Under the pieces are notes generated by a model. The model saw only the letters and a list, made by a program, of their open reading frames with translations. It was not told the origin of the DNA and did not search any database. This document shows, piece after piece, positions 17,383 to 27,627 of a stretch of DNA of 64,000 nucleotides. The stretch lies in contig NZ_JACJUO010000001.1 in NCBI RefSeq assembly GCF_014397025.1, forward strand, positions 1,226,501 to 1,290,500. Direction: 5' to 3'. Each line of letters opens with the position of its first letter. The first letter of the stretch is position 1. The translations under genes were made by a program, and so were the position numbers. The DNA is from Ochrobactrum sp. Marseille-Q0166 (GTDB lineage: Bacteria > Pseudomonadota > Alphaproteobacteria > Rhizobiales > Rhizobiaceae).

Positions 17383-19362
17383 ATGAGCAGCGAGCATAAC
17401 GATAAGAACCAACCAGTTTCAGATGAAGCGCAGGCGGGTTCTCAGAATACGCTGCCGACTGGTGTTTCGCCAGAAAATACAATTTCTTCGGAAGAAAACG
17501 ATCATTCCCATGACAGTATGAAAATGCTGGTACTTGGTGCGCTCGGCGTTGTCTACGGTGATATCGGGACGAGCCCGATTTACGCCTTTCGCGAAGCATT
17601 GCATGCCGCGACATCAGATGGCTTTCTTTCCCGAAGTGACATTCTCGGCGTCGTTTCACTGATCTTCTGGGCGCTTCTGCTTGTTGTAACGGTTAAATAT
17701 GTGATCTTCGTCTTACGCGCAGATAATAACGGCGAAGGCGGAATTCTCTCTCTGATGGCTTTGGTGAGGGCTGCCCTGAAAGGGCGGCCAGATATCGTTC
17801 TGGCGGCAGGTATCTGTGGTGCTGCACTGTTTTTTGGCGATGCGGTCATTACGCCGGCCATTTCCGTCCTGTCTGCGGTGGAAGGGGTGTAGATTGTTGC
17901 GCCCCATATGACGCCGTTTGTGGTCCCGATTACTGTGGTCATTCTCGTGGTCCTCTTTTCCATCCAGAAGTACGGCACGGGGAAAGTGGCGATTGTTTTC
18001 GGGCCCATTATGGCGGTGTGGTTTCTGGCGCTCGGTGCTTCGGGTCTTTGGCACATCTTTGACGATCCCACCGTCATGGCAGCGCTCAACCCTTATTATG
18101 CCCTGCGCTTTCTCGTTGTTAGTCCAGGTGTCGCCTTCATTACCGTGGGCGCAGTCTTCCTTGCCATGACGGGTGCCGAAGCGCTCTACGCTGATCTCGG
18201 TCATTTTGGTCGCAAACCAATCGTGCGGGCTTGGCTTTGGATTGTCTTTCCGTGTTTGCTACTCAACTATTTCGGACAGGCAGCATTCGTGCTTTCGCAT
18301 GGTGAGGCCGCCGCTCTGCCATTCTTCGAGATGATGCCGGAATTTGCGCTCTGGCCGATGGTGCTTCTTGCAACTGCTGCCACCGTGATCGCCAGTCAGG
18401 CTGTCATCAGCGGTGCGTTTTCAGTGGCGCGTCAGGCGGTTCAGCTCAATATTCTGCCACGTCTGGAAATCCAGCATACGTCTGAGAAACTGCACGGGCA
18501 GATTTATATTCCACGCGTTAATCTGCTGCTTGGTCTGACAGTTATCATTCTCGTTCTCGGCTTCGAGAAATCGAACAATCTGGCATCTGCCTACGGTATC
18601 GCGGTGACCGGAAACATGTTGGTAACGACCGGTCTTCTGTATTTCGTCATGACGCGCATCTGGAACTGGCGTGTTAGTCGCGCACTTCCAATCATTATTG
18701 GCTTCCTGATCATTGATCTTCTGTTTTTCAGTGCCAACATCATCAAGGTGCATGATGGAGGTTGGGCGTCGATCCTGTTTGCTGCCATTCTCGTGATCAT
18801 TATGTGGACATGGGTACGCGGCACGCGCCACTTGTTCCAGAAAACACGCAAGGCCGAAGTGCCGCTTGATCTCATCGTTGAACAGATGAACAGGCGTCCG
18901 CCGACCATTGTTCCGGGAACGGCTGTTTTCCTGACGGGTGATCCGAAGAGTGCTCCAACTGCGTTGATGCACAGCCTCAAGCATTATAAAGTTTTGCATC
19001 AGAACAATGTGATTTTGACAGTTGTGACAGCCTCCAAACCTTGGGTGTCGAGTGCGGACCGGGTACGTGTCTCGCAATATAATGAGCGCTTCATGCAAGT
19101 GACGCTGACTTTCGGATATATGCAGCAGCCGAATATTCCACGGGCATTGGGCCTTTGTCGCAGGCTCGGCTGGAAGTTTGATATTATGACCACTTCGTTC
19201 TTTTTGTCGCGTCGCTGGCTTAAAGCATCTGCTCATTCCGGAATGCCGCTCTGGCAGGATAAGTTGTTTATTCTGCTGGCACGAACCGCGTCGGATGCGA
19301 CCGAATATTTCCAAATCCCGACTGGTCGGGTGGTCGAAATTGGAACGCAGGTGAATATCTGA
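17383..19362 (+). pseudogene. kup: potassium transporter Kup with in-frame amber codon
   Basis: Low-affinity K+ uptake protein of the KUP/HAK family, about 12 [24 protein letters not shown] opens the membrane part after a long hydrophilic N terminus. Codon 170 (17890-17892) is TAG, where the family has glutamate in the segment EG-x-E-IVAP. The frame continues without shift as IVAPHMTPFVVPIT to 19362. A single GAG to TAG change would explain it. Unless there is readthrough, only 169 of 659 codons are translated; a restart at ATG 17908 would give a partial channel. The rest is well conserved, so the change is recent or an error. The start is ATG 17383 after GAGG. Confidence 0.88.
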
Positions 19363-19386
19363 GGTTTCCGGTAACAAATTTAAAAG

Positions 19387-19427
19387 GGCGTCTTCTCAGG
19401 AGTTGATTCCAGAAGGCGCCTTTTTTT
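19387..19427 (+). terminator. terminator after kup
   Basis: Stem GGCGTCTTCT/AGAAGGCGCC (one G-U pair), 14-nt loop, then seven T. Confidence 0.9.
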
Positions 19428-19489
19428 GCCGACCGACGGAGCGTTCGGATCACAATTCCAAAATCTGCATTTGCTTTAAAAAATCGTGC

Positions 19490-19540
19490 TTGACGGTGAC
19501 CATATCTCAGACTAATAAACGGAACCGTACCGTACGGTAC
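19490..19540 (+). promoter_or_regulatory. promoter and palindromic operator of the TetR gene before ilvC
   Basis: TTGACG (19490-19495) and TAATAA (19513-19518) are separated by 17 bp. GTACCGTACGGTAC at 19527-19540 is a perfect 14-bp palindrome placed at the expected transcription start. This is the standard geometry for TetR autorepression; binding is inferred. Confidence 0.75.
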
Positions 19541-19559
19541 AAGCTGGAGGGATTAACCG

Positions 19560-20201
19560 GTGACTGATAAAAGCGAAGAATTTCAGGCTCAGAAGCAGCC
19601 GTCTTTCTCGCCGCGTCAGAACGAAGTTCTGGAGCAGGCGTTGCGCCTTCTTGTTGAAGGTGGGGACCGCGCTTTGACTACGGCAAGCATTGCGCGTGCT
19701 GCCAATTGCTCCAAGGAAAGCCTCTATAAATGGTTTGGCGATCGCGATGGTTTGCTGACCGCGATGGTTCGCTGGCAGGCATCGAAGGTTCGTGTCGTGC
19801 CGGTGGCGCGTGAGAAGCTTGATGCGGAATCGCTTTTCTCAAGCCTTGAACATTTTGCCCGCGACTGGTTGCTGGTTCTGTCCGGGCGCACATCCGTCGC
19901 GCTCAACCGCCTGGCCGTCAGCCATTCTGCCTCCGGCAAGTCCGCACTTGGTGACATCGTTCTATCCAATGGTCCGGTTGCAATGGCCAAGCGTCTCAAG
20001 CCTATCCTTGAAATGGGACAGGAAGCGAAGCTTCTGGCTTTTGACGATATCGATGAAGCATTTCGTGCATTTTTCGGACTGGTTGTCCGGGATATGCAGA
20101 TCCGGTTGCTGCTTGGCGACCGGCAGGAACTAACTGACGCGGAGGTTATCCGGAATGCCCGGCGCGCCACCAAGCAGTTTTTCGCTCTTTATGGAGCTTA
20201 A
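19560..20201 (+). CDS. TetR family regulator (AefR-like C terminus)
   Basis: A 213-residue repressor. The HTH is LTTASIARAANCSKESLYKW at about residues 40-60. The C-terminal half resembles the AefR-like ligand-binding domain of some TetR proteins. The GTG start at 19560 is supported by GGAGGG eight bases upstream. A perfect palindrome covers its probable transcription start, so autoregulation is likely. ilvC begins 54 bases after its stop with no terminator between them, so repression could extend to ilvC. Confidence 0.9.
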   Translation: MTDKSEEFQAQKQPSFSPRQNEVLEQALRLLVEGGDRALTTASIARAANCSKESLYKWFGDRDGLLTAMVRWQASKVRVVPVAREKLDAESLFSSLEHFARDWLLVLSGRTSVALNRLAVSHSASGKSALGDIVLSNGPVAMAKRLKPILEMGQEAKLLAFDDIDEAFRAFFGLVVRDMQIRLLLGDRQELTDAEVIRNARRATKQFFALYGA

Positions 20202-21275
<1,074 letters not shown>

Positions 21276-21539
21276 AAATCTGCGATATTCAGACTCTGGC
21301 CGTCTGCAAATGGCGCTTTGTTTCGGTTCCGGTGCTCAGGTACTTTATGTACGCTCCGGTTCTCACAAAACACCATTTTCGAGTAGAACGCCGTGCGCCC
21401 GAATGGGCGCACAAAGGTCGCTCTAATTTTAAGATAGACGCATCGATCTGTCCAAAAATCGAAAATGATTTTTGGGACGATGCGTCGGCCATAAGTCAGA
21501 ATCTCATCAGATTTTAGGTGCTCTACGATCAGAGAAAAG
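21276..21539. repeat. composite palindromic extragenic element
   Basis: Three foldbacks lie in tandem. First is an imperfect one at about 21313-21372 around GTAC-TTTAT-GTAC. Second is the perfect hairpin GTGCGCCC-GAAT-GGGCGCAC at 21393-21412. Third is a long one at 21437-21486, with outer arms GACGCATCG/CGATGCGTC and inner arms CCAAAAATC/GATTTTTGG. The layout resembles interspersed palindromic repeats of Brucella and rhizobia; membership in a named family is not proven here. Confidence 0.6.
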
Positions 21540-21562
21540 AGGGGCGTTTCTTACGCCCCTTT
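21540..21562 (+). terminator. weak hairpin terminator in the ilvC-aminotransferase gap
   Basis: Perfect stem AGGGGCGT/ACGCCCCT with a 5-nt loop, followed by only TT and then mixed bases. The rest of the gap, to 21788, has a small GGAGGC-TTT-GCCTCC hairpin at 21752-21766 and the SD of the next gene. Confidence 0.5.
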
Positions 21563-21788
21563 CATGCATAGGGCTTTAATCGTGTGAAACGTAGGGCACG
21601 AAAAGATCGTCAGAAGCCTTTTCGAATTTATGTTTTGTGCGTTGTTCAGCCAAAACAATTCAGAATATCTTTATTCCGTCTAAGCATGGAAGAAAGTGTT
21701 CTCGTGGGCAGAAAATTGCGCTATCGCTAGAACTTTATCTGGCGAGGTTTCAGGAGGCTTTGCCTCCATCGTTTTGAGGAGATTTCCG

Positions 21789-23021
21789 GTGCTGGACTGG
21801 GAAACTGTATTTGCAACGCGTTCGAAACGCATGCGCGCTTCGGAAATCCGTGAACTTCTGAAACTGCTGGAGCGTCCGGATATTATTTCCTTTGCTGGTG
21901 GTATTCCCGATCCGGCATTGTTTCCACACGCTGAATTCCAGAGCGCTTATCAGGATATCTTTGGTGGTCCTGAAGCCAATGCAGCTCTGCAATATTCCGT
22001 TTCCGAAGGTTACAAGCCACTCCGTACGTGGTTGGTGAGCGAACTCGCCAAAATCGGCATTCCCTGCACCGAAGACAACGTCTTTATCACCTCCGGCTCA
22101 CAGCAGGCGCTTGACTATCTCGGCAAGCTCTTCATTTCGCCGAATGACACCGCACTGGTGACCGCTCCGACCTATCTCGGCGCATTGCAGGCATTTAACG
22201 CTTACGAGCCGACTTATGACATTCTCTCGCTGAACGGTAATCGCACACCGAATTCCTATAAGGAAGCAGCTGAAAATGCTGGCGGTCAGGTGAAGTTTGC
22301 CTATCTTTCGGCGGATTTCAGCAATCCGACTGGCGAAACGGTTGATCGTGCCGGCCGCGAGAAGCTGCTTGCCGATGCCGATGAGCTTGATATTCCGATT
22401 ATCGAAGACGCTGCTTATCAATATCTGCGTTACAATGGAGAAGCCATTGCGCCGATCCTGTCGATGGATATTGCCCGTCATGATGGTGATATCGAAAAGA
22501 CTCGCACGATCTACTGTGGTTCTTTCTCGAAGACGCTCGCACCCGGTCTGCGCGTAGGCTACGTCGTTGCTGCAAAGTCGGTTATCCGTAAGTTGGTCCT
22601 GATGAAACAGGCGGCTGACCTTCATTCCTCTACAATCAACCAGATTGCCATTCATCGGGTAGCTTCGACTGGTTTCGACAGCCAAGTCTCCAAGGTGCGT
22701 GGCGTTTACAAGCATCGTCGTGACAAGATGCTGGAAGCGCTTGCCAAATATATGCCGGAAGGCACTAACTGGACCAAACCGGAAGGTGGCATGTTCATCT
22801 GGGTGACGCTTCCAAAGGGCATGGACGGTGCCGCATTGCTTGCGGCGTCAATTGAAAGCGAGAAGGTGGCATTTGTACCGGGCAAGGCATTTTTTGCCGA
22901 CGGTACGGGCGCCAACACGCTGCGTCTTAGCTATTCGTGCGCTAATGATGAAATGATTGATGAAGGCATCATGCGTCTGGGTCGCCTGATCCGCACGCAC
23001 TCCAAATCTGAAGCTGCATAA
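21789..23021 (+). CDS. class I/II PLP aminotransferase (2-aminoadipate/LysN-like)
   Basis: A 410-residue fold-type I aminotransferase. The opening RPDIISFAGGIPDPALFP is typical of the 2-aminoadipate/aromatic-type group. The PLP lysine lies in CGSFSKTLAPGLRVGYVVA and the substrate-carboxylate arginine near the end in NTLRLSYSCAND. The GTG start at 21789 is chosen because GAGGAG lies seven bases upstream and the product MLDWETVF fits the family's N terminus. The exact amino donor is not clear. It shares the terminator at 23028-23048 with the convergent gene. Confidence 0.9.
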   Translation: MLDWETVFATRSKRMRASEIRELLKLLERPDIISFAGGIPDPALFPHAEFQSAYQDIFGGPEANAALQYSVSEGYKPLRTWLVSELAKIGIPCTEDNVFITSGSQQALDYLGKLFISPNDTALVTAPTYLGALQAFNAYEPTYDILSLNGNRTPNSYKEAAENAGGQVKFAYLSADFSNPTGETVDRAGREKLLADADELDIPIIEDAAYQYLRYNGEAIAPILSMDIARHDGDIEKTRTIYCGSFSKTLAPGLRVGYVVAAKSVIRKLVLMKQAADLHSSTINQIAIHRVASTGFDSQVSKVRGVYKHRRDKMLEALAKYMPEGTNWTKPEGGMFIWVTLPKGMDGAALLAASIESEKVAFVPGKAFFADGTGANTLRLSYSCANDEMIDEGIMRLGRLIRTHSKSEAA

Positions 23022-23027
23022 AAACAT

Positions 23028-23048
23028 AAGCCGGGCACTGCCCGGCTT
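23028..23048. terminator. shared terminator of two convergent genes
   Basis: Perfect 9-bp stem AAGCCGGGC/GCCCGGCTT with a 3-nt loop. It lies 6 bases from both flanking stop codons and has only short A/T flanks. Confidence 0.75.
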
Positions 23049-23054
23049 ATTGGC

Positions 23055-23471
23055 TTATTGAAAGGGCGAATTACAGCCGGTACGCGGTCCTGCCAAGGGC
23101 TGATATGTGTTATCTGACGTGCGATAGCTGCGGTAGCGGTTGGAGCACCATGATATATGATTGCTGCTTGGACCGAATGTGGTCACTGGTTTTCGGTTGG
23201 ACGGGCGAACCTCAAGCGGGTCGCCATTTTTGTAGATGGGAATGCCCTCGGGCGAAATATAGTTGCCACTGTTACGGCAGCCTACGCCGAAGCACTTACC
23301 TGACCCAGCTTTTGGCTGGTAAGTCCGCGGCAATCCGCCTGCGACAGGCGGAGTGCTTGGACGCAAGGACGGTACGTAAGGGGTATTCAGGTCAACAGCT
23401 GCAGCGCTGCCGACAAGGCATGCAGCAAACAGACCTGAGCAAAGTATAATGTACCGTATCTTTTCAAGCAT
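23055..23471 (-). CDS. BA14K-like exported protein
   Basis: A 138-residue protein with a signal peptide (KIRYIILCSGLFAACLVGSA, cleavage near AAA-VD). The C-terminal segment HISWCSNRYRSYRTSDNTYQ, then PLAGPRTGC, matches the BA14K pattern seen in an immunoreactive Brucella 14-kDa protein. The middle is rich in Pro, Gly and Ser and has paired cysteines. It is likely periplasmic or surface-exposed. The family's role is not firmly known. Confidence 0.8.
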   Translation of the reverse strand: MLEKIRYIILCSGLFAACLVGSAAAVDLNTPYVPSLRPSTPPVAGGLPRTYQPKAGSGKCFGVGCRNSGNYISPEGIPIYKNGDPLEVRPSNRKPVTTFGPSSNHISWCSNRYRSYRTSDNTYQPLAGPRTGCNSPFQ

Positions 23472-23591
23472 TTCCGGTATCCTGATTTCCAGACTTTATA
23501 TGGTGGTTTTTCTGATCAAAACCAGCGTGGTTGTGCAATTTTGAAAAGAACCACTTGCCAACCACAGCGCAAGTGGTGAGATTGCGCGGGC

Positions 23592-24701
23592 ATGTTTACG
23601 ATAGCAACCTTCAATGTCGAAAATCTGATGCGCCGGTTTGATTTTTCCGGCTTTCGCAATGAATTGCATCAGGATCGTTCGCTCAAGCTCTTCGAGATCG
23701 ACGATGAATCACAGTACCGTCTGCTCGAGCAGGCGCGAGCGATTGCCCATACCGATGACACACGGCAGATGACGGCGCTGGCAATCGCCGAAACCCGGGC
23801 CGATGTGCTTTGTCTACAAGAAGTCGATAACCTGGCCGCCCTCAATGCATTCGAATTTGGCTATCTTTTCAAGATGATTGGGCAGGGCTATCGCAATAAG
23901 TATCTGATTGACGGTAATGATAGCCGAGGCATCGATGTGGCCGTTATGGCGCGAGATATGACGCGCGACGGCCAGCGGATTGAAGTGCTGGAAGTCACCA
24001 GCCATGCGCATCTGACCTATAAGGAGCTTGGCCTTTATCAGCCGGTATTGGCTGAACTGGGACTCGAGCCGCATGATCGCATTTTCAAACGCGATTGCCT
24101 TTGCCTTGATATGCGGATCGATGGCAAGCCACTGACGCTTTTTGTTGTTCACCTGAAGTCAATGGGTGGTGCACGTAACGGTCTTGATGGCCGCACCGCA
24201 TCCTTGCCGGTCAGACTGGCAGAAACGCGTGCTATCCGTCACATCATTGAAGAGAAGTTTGGAGCTGCTAACACATCAGGCAAGCGCTGGCTCATTTGCG
24301 GAGATTTCAACGATTATCGTGAACGTGTCGTCATTGAAGGCGATGAGTGGAATGGCTATCAGTTTACGCCGGTTCGGGAAGCCGACAGTTCACTGGATAT
24401 TTTGCTGAACGATGGCTTTGCAATAAATCTTGTGGAGCGTCGCCTCGAAATGGACCGCTGGACGCTTTATCACACGCGCGGGCCGCAGGAACGCCATCTT
24501 TGCCAACTTGATTACATTCTGGCATCGCCAGCCCTTGCAGAAAAAAACGGTCATGCTATTCCGCAGATTATCCGCCGTGGTCAGCCCTGGCGCACGATTT
24601 TCCCGCCGGGACAGGAAGTGGATCGTTATCCACGCACAGGATGGGATCGCCCGAAAGCCAGCGACCACTGTCCTGTGACAGTGACGCTGAATATTGTGTG
24701 A
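23592..24701 (+). CDS. endonuclease/exonuclease/phosphatase family protein
   Basis: A 369-residue metal-dependent hydrolase of the EEP (DNase I-like) fold. Motifs in order: TIATFNVENLMRRF, ADVLCLQEVDNL (metal Glu), FVVHLKSMGGARNG, WLICGDFNDYRE and ASDHCPVTVTL (catalytic Asp-His). There is no signal peptide. Nucleic acid and phosphoester substrates are both possible. A Nudix gene begins 14 bases after the stop, so the two may form an operon. Confidence 0.9.
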   Translation: MFTIATFNVENLMRRFDFSGFRNELHQDRSLKLFEIDDESQYRLLEQARAIAHTDDTRQMTALAIAETRADVLCLQEVDNLAALNAFEFGYLFKMIGQGYRNKYLIDGNDSRGIDVAVMARDMTRDGQRIEVLEVTSHAHLTYKELGLYQPVLAELGLEPHDRIFKRDCLCLDMRIDGKPLTLFVVHLKSMGGARNGLDGRTASLPVRLAETRAIRHIIEEKFGAANTSGKRWLICGDFNDYRERVVIEGDEWNGYQFTPVREADSSLDILLNDGFAINLVERRLEMDRWTLYHTRGPQERHLCQLDYILASPALAEKNGHAIPQIIRRGQPWRTIFPPGQEVDRYPRTGWDRPKASDHCPVTVTLNIV

Positions 24702-24715
24702 GAGTGAGGCGGTCA

Positions 24716-25429
24716 ATGCAACATGTGAAAGAAAACACGGTTTATGAAATTGATCGTGTTGATGTCCGGATTCTGCCGGGGCCGCTTGAATATTCTCAAG
24801 CCAATAAAGACGCAATCGCTGAAAACTGGCGACGCGAGCATCACGCCAATCCGACTTTGTTTGATGGCGAGATTTATCTTGCACCAGAAGCAAAACTGGA
24901 AGGCCGCTCCTTTACGGCAGGTTTTCATCGCACGAGCTTCGCAACACTGATGTATTGGCGCAAGGACAGCCAGCCCGTACGGCCATGGCATATTTTTGGC
25001 GTCGGCATCATGGTGTCTGCTGAAGGTCATTTGATGGCAGCCCTTATGAGTGCGCATAATGCGGTCGCTGGCCGTGTCTATTTTCCGGCAGGTTCCATTG
25101 ATGATAACGATATTGTTGATGGTCGGGCAAATTATGAAAACAATATGGCCCGTGAAGTCTTTGAAGAAACCGGAATCAGCCTTGGTGACGCCAAGGCAGA
25201 AGCAAAGACACATTTGGTTATGGCGGAAGGGAGTATTGCGCTTTTCCGCCGCTATTACTTTGCTTTGTCGACGGACGAATTGCTCAATAAAATTGAGACC
25301 AATCTGGCTTCTCAGGCTGAACCGGAACTCTCAGAAATCATTCCGGTCAAGCAGGCCGGGGCCATGGGAAAGGCGACACCTTCCTATGTGCGCGCATTTG
25401 CGGACTGGCATTTTTCAAATCAACAGTAG
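24716..25429 (+). CDS. Nudix hydrolase family protein with altered Nudix box
   Basis: A 237-residue protein with the core of the Nudix motif, REVFEETGI, at about residues 143-151. The upstream Gly and Glu of the consensus (G-x5-E-x7-REUxEExGU) are not at the expected spacing: the corresponding residues are Asp and Ala. The metal-binding REVFEE core is intact, so activity remains possible. The ATG at 24716 follows GAGGCGG. The likely substrate class is nucleoside diphosphate derivatives, not resolved further. Confidence 0.8.
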   Translation: MQHVKENTVYEIDRVDVRILPGPLEYSQANKDAIAENWRREHHANPTLFDGEIYLAPEAKLEGRSFTAGFHRTSFATLMYWRKDSQPVRPWHIFGVGIMVSAEGHLMAALMSAHNAVAGRVYFPAGSIDDNDIVDGRANYENNMAREVFEETGISLGDAKAEAKTHLVMAEGSIALFRRYYFALSTDELLNKIETNLASQAEPELSEIIPVKQAGAMGKATPSYVRAFADWHFSNQQ

Positions 25430-25520
25430 CAATTGGTTCTGACAGATGACTGCATCAAGAAATTGACTATTCTCGCGAAGCAGGGCTTATGGGCTGTCTG
25501 ATGTGAGGGAGATGTGAACG

Positions 25521-26447
25521 ATGACCGAAGCTGTGAGTGCCGGCCGGTATTATGAGATTTTCGACGTTTTCGCCGATAAGGCTCTGGCTGGAAATCCGCT
25601 GGCCGTTGTTCATGAGAGTGAAGGGCTTACGGACGCGCGTATGCAGGCTATCGCGCGAGAATTCAATCTGTCTGAAACGGTTTTTATCTTTCCGCCTGAA
25701 AATCCTGTCCATGAAGCAGCGGTTCGTATTTTCACACCGGATTACGAGCTGCCCTTTGCCGGTCACCCAACAGTTGGAGCTGCCGTATCTCTCGCACGCC
25801 ATCGCAAGACGGGAGACGAATCGGATCGGCTTGTGACACTGGAGGAGAAAGTTGGCGTTGTTCGCTGTGGTGTAATCTTAGGTGAAAATAGTGCTTTTGC
25901 AGAATTTGATCTGCCTCGCCTGCCGGAGAAGGTTGATATCAAGATCGAGAAAGAAGAGGCCGCTGCCGCAATCGGACTTGGCACACATGAGATTGGTTTT
26001 GAAAACCATGTTCCGGAAGTCTGGAGTGCAGGGACACCTTATCTTCTTGTTCCCGTGCACAACCTGATTGCCGCGGCCAAAGTTTCTATAGACCCTGTTT
26101 ATGTGAGTGAAAGCCTTCCGCATGTCGGTGAGCGGCCATTGCCGATCTATGTTTATTGTCGCGAGACGATTCTTTTCGATAGCAACTATCATACACGTAT
26201 GTTCGTGACCGGTTCGAACGTCTACGAGGATCCTGCGACGGGATCTGCTGCTGCAGCATTTGGAGGTATGATCCTGACCAAGGATAAGCCCGTGGACGGC
26301 AGTTCCCAATGGTGGATCGAACAGGGCATGGAGATGGGGCGCCCATCGCGTATTCGGCTTGAACTCGATGTGTCGAAGCAAACCCTTAGCGGTGCGCGTA
26401 TTGGCGGCACAGCGGTCAAAATTGCAGAGGGCCGCTTATTCGTCTGA
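25521..26447 (+). CDS. PhzF family isomerase/epimerase-like protein
   Basis: A 308-residue protein of the diaminopimelate epimerase-like fold. Motifs: [31 protein letters not shown] with the active-site-type glutamate, [12 protein letters not shown], and [14 protein letters not shown] near the C terminus. PhzF itself isomerises a phenazine precursor, but most genomic members have unknown substrates and no phenazine genes are present here. GGAG precedes the start. Confidence 0.92.
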   Translation: MTEAVSAGRYYEIFDVFADKALAGNPLAVVHESEGLTDARMQAIAREFNLSETVFIFPPENPVHEAAVRIFTPDYELPFAGHPTVGAAVSLARHRKTGDESDRLVTLEEKVGVVRCGVILGENSAFAEFDLPRLPEKVDIKIEKEEAAAAIGLGTHEIGFENHVPEVWSAGTPYLLVPVHNLIAAAKVSIDPVYVSESLPHVGERPLPIYVYCRETILFDSNYHTRMFVTGSNVYEDPATGSAAAAFGGMILTKDKPVDGSSQWWIEQGMEMGRPSRIRLELDVSKQTLSGARIGGTAVKIAEGRLFV

Positions 26448-26531
26448 TTTTGATTTTTTGACTACAGCCAAAGCGCCATTGCCGCCCTATAATAATCTGA
26501 TGACCGATTAGCTTCATGAGGGACCTGTGTC

Positions 26532-26966
26532 ATGATAATCAAGGAAATGTCTGAAATTGATGTCCGCGATATGATCCAGCACACCCCAATCGGGCGGCTC
26601 GGCTATGTCCTTGATAATCGACCTTTTGTGGTGCCGCTCGGATTTCGCTTCAGTGGTGGCGCGCTTTATTCTTTCACCACCGATGGTCAAAAGACCGAGG
26701 CTATGCGCAAGAATGATGCGGTCTGTATTCTGTTCGACCACATTATTTCTAAAACGGAGTGGCGCAGCGTTGTGGTCAATGGTCACTATCGTGAGATCAG
26801 GCGGGATGAAGAGAAAGCCGCTATTGTTAACATGCTTTCAAATGAGCCGGCTTGGTGGGAACCTGCCTATACAAAGACTATCACCGGTGGCGGCGAGCAA
26901 CGCAAATTGGAACCAATTTTCTTCCGCGTTGATATTGAAAGCGCCACCGGTCATCAGGCCGGCTAA
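26532..26966 (+). CDS. pyridoxamine 5'-phosphate oxidase-like flavin-binding protein
   Basis: A 144-residue split-barrel protein: [40 protein letters not shown], then [13 protein letters not shown]. This matches the Pyridox_ox_2 type, usually FMN- or F420-binding proteins with no assigned reaction. It is not canonical PdxH, being too short and lacking its C-terminal signature. It is preceded by the PhzF gene in the same direction. Confidence 0.85.
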   Translation: MIIKEMSEIDVRDMIQHTPIGRLGYVLDNRPFVVPLGFRFSGGALYSFTTDGQKTEAMRKNDAVCILFDHIISKTEWRSVVVNGHYREIRRDEEKAAIVNMLSNEPAWWEPAYTKTITGGGEQRKLEPIFFRVDIESATGHQAG

Positions 26967-27040
26967 TTTCGTTGCGGCGGCTCCTATTCTAATAGAATCG
27001 TCTGAACCGCTCTAATCCTTTCTTTCTAGGAATTAGCCTA

Positions 27041-27062
27041 CGCAAAACCGCTTTGCGCTTTT
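27041..27062. terminator. small hairpin between two convergent genes
   Basis: Stem CGCAAA/TTTGCG with loop ACCGC, then C and four T on the plus side. Confidence 0.5.
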
Positions 27063-27074
27063 GCTGGAAATGCT

Positions 27075-27521
27075 TTAGCGAACAACAAGAACCGGCACGG
27101 TGCTGCGTGTGACCACTTCGTGTGTCTGACTACCAAGCAGCAGGCCCTTCAAGCCACGGCGCCCATGTGATGCCATCACAATCAGATCATTGCGCAATTC
27201 TTTTGCGGTTTCGATGATTGAGGTGGCGGGATGCTGTGCCACGACATGTAATGTGTGAATTTCAACGCCAGCTTCGCCCGCCAGTTCGCGGGCGCGCGCA
27301 AATGCGGCGTCAGCGTAATTGTTCCATTCTTCTTCGTAACGCTCGATGAATGCTGGGCTATCAGTAAAACCACCGGGCAGGCCGGAAAGCGAATAGGGCG
27401 CGGTAACGGTAAGGACAGTCACCTTGCTTCCCATGGCTTTTGCTGTGTCAAAGCCATGAATAAGGCCGCGTTCTGCAAATTCTGAGCCATCAGTGGTGAT
27501 CAGGATATTCTTATACATCAT
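27075..27521 (-). CDS. universal stress protein (UspA family)
   Basis: A 148-residue single-domain UspA protein. It opens with YKNILITTDGSEFAERGL and has the ATP-binding signature near the end: ASHGRRGLKGLLLGSQTHEV, then VTRSTVPVLVVR. This signature marks the nucleotide-binding branch. It is monocistronic. The upstream gap (27522-27627) has no clear regulator site. Confidence 0.93.
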   Translation of the reverse strand: MMYKNILITTDGSEFAERGLIHGFDTAKAMGSKVTVLTVTAPYSLSGLPGGFTDSPAFIERYEEEWNNYADAAFARARELAGEAGVEIHTLHVVAQHPATSIIETAKELRNDLIVMASHGRRGLKGLLLGSQTHEVVTRSTVPVLVVR

Positions 27522-27627
27522 GCCCTCGCTTTGTCTTTATGAACAATTAAAGTAGGTAGCCTAGCAGAGTGATCATATCAAACAGCTTATGCGTTGATAT
27601 TAGAATAGAATGGGACTTCGTTAATCC

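Noticed and set aside
27541..27627. FNR-like site (TTGATATGATCA) upstream of the universal stress gene
   Set aside because: The half-sites are not four bases apart, so it does not fit the consensus.
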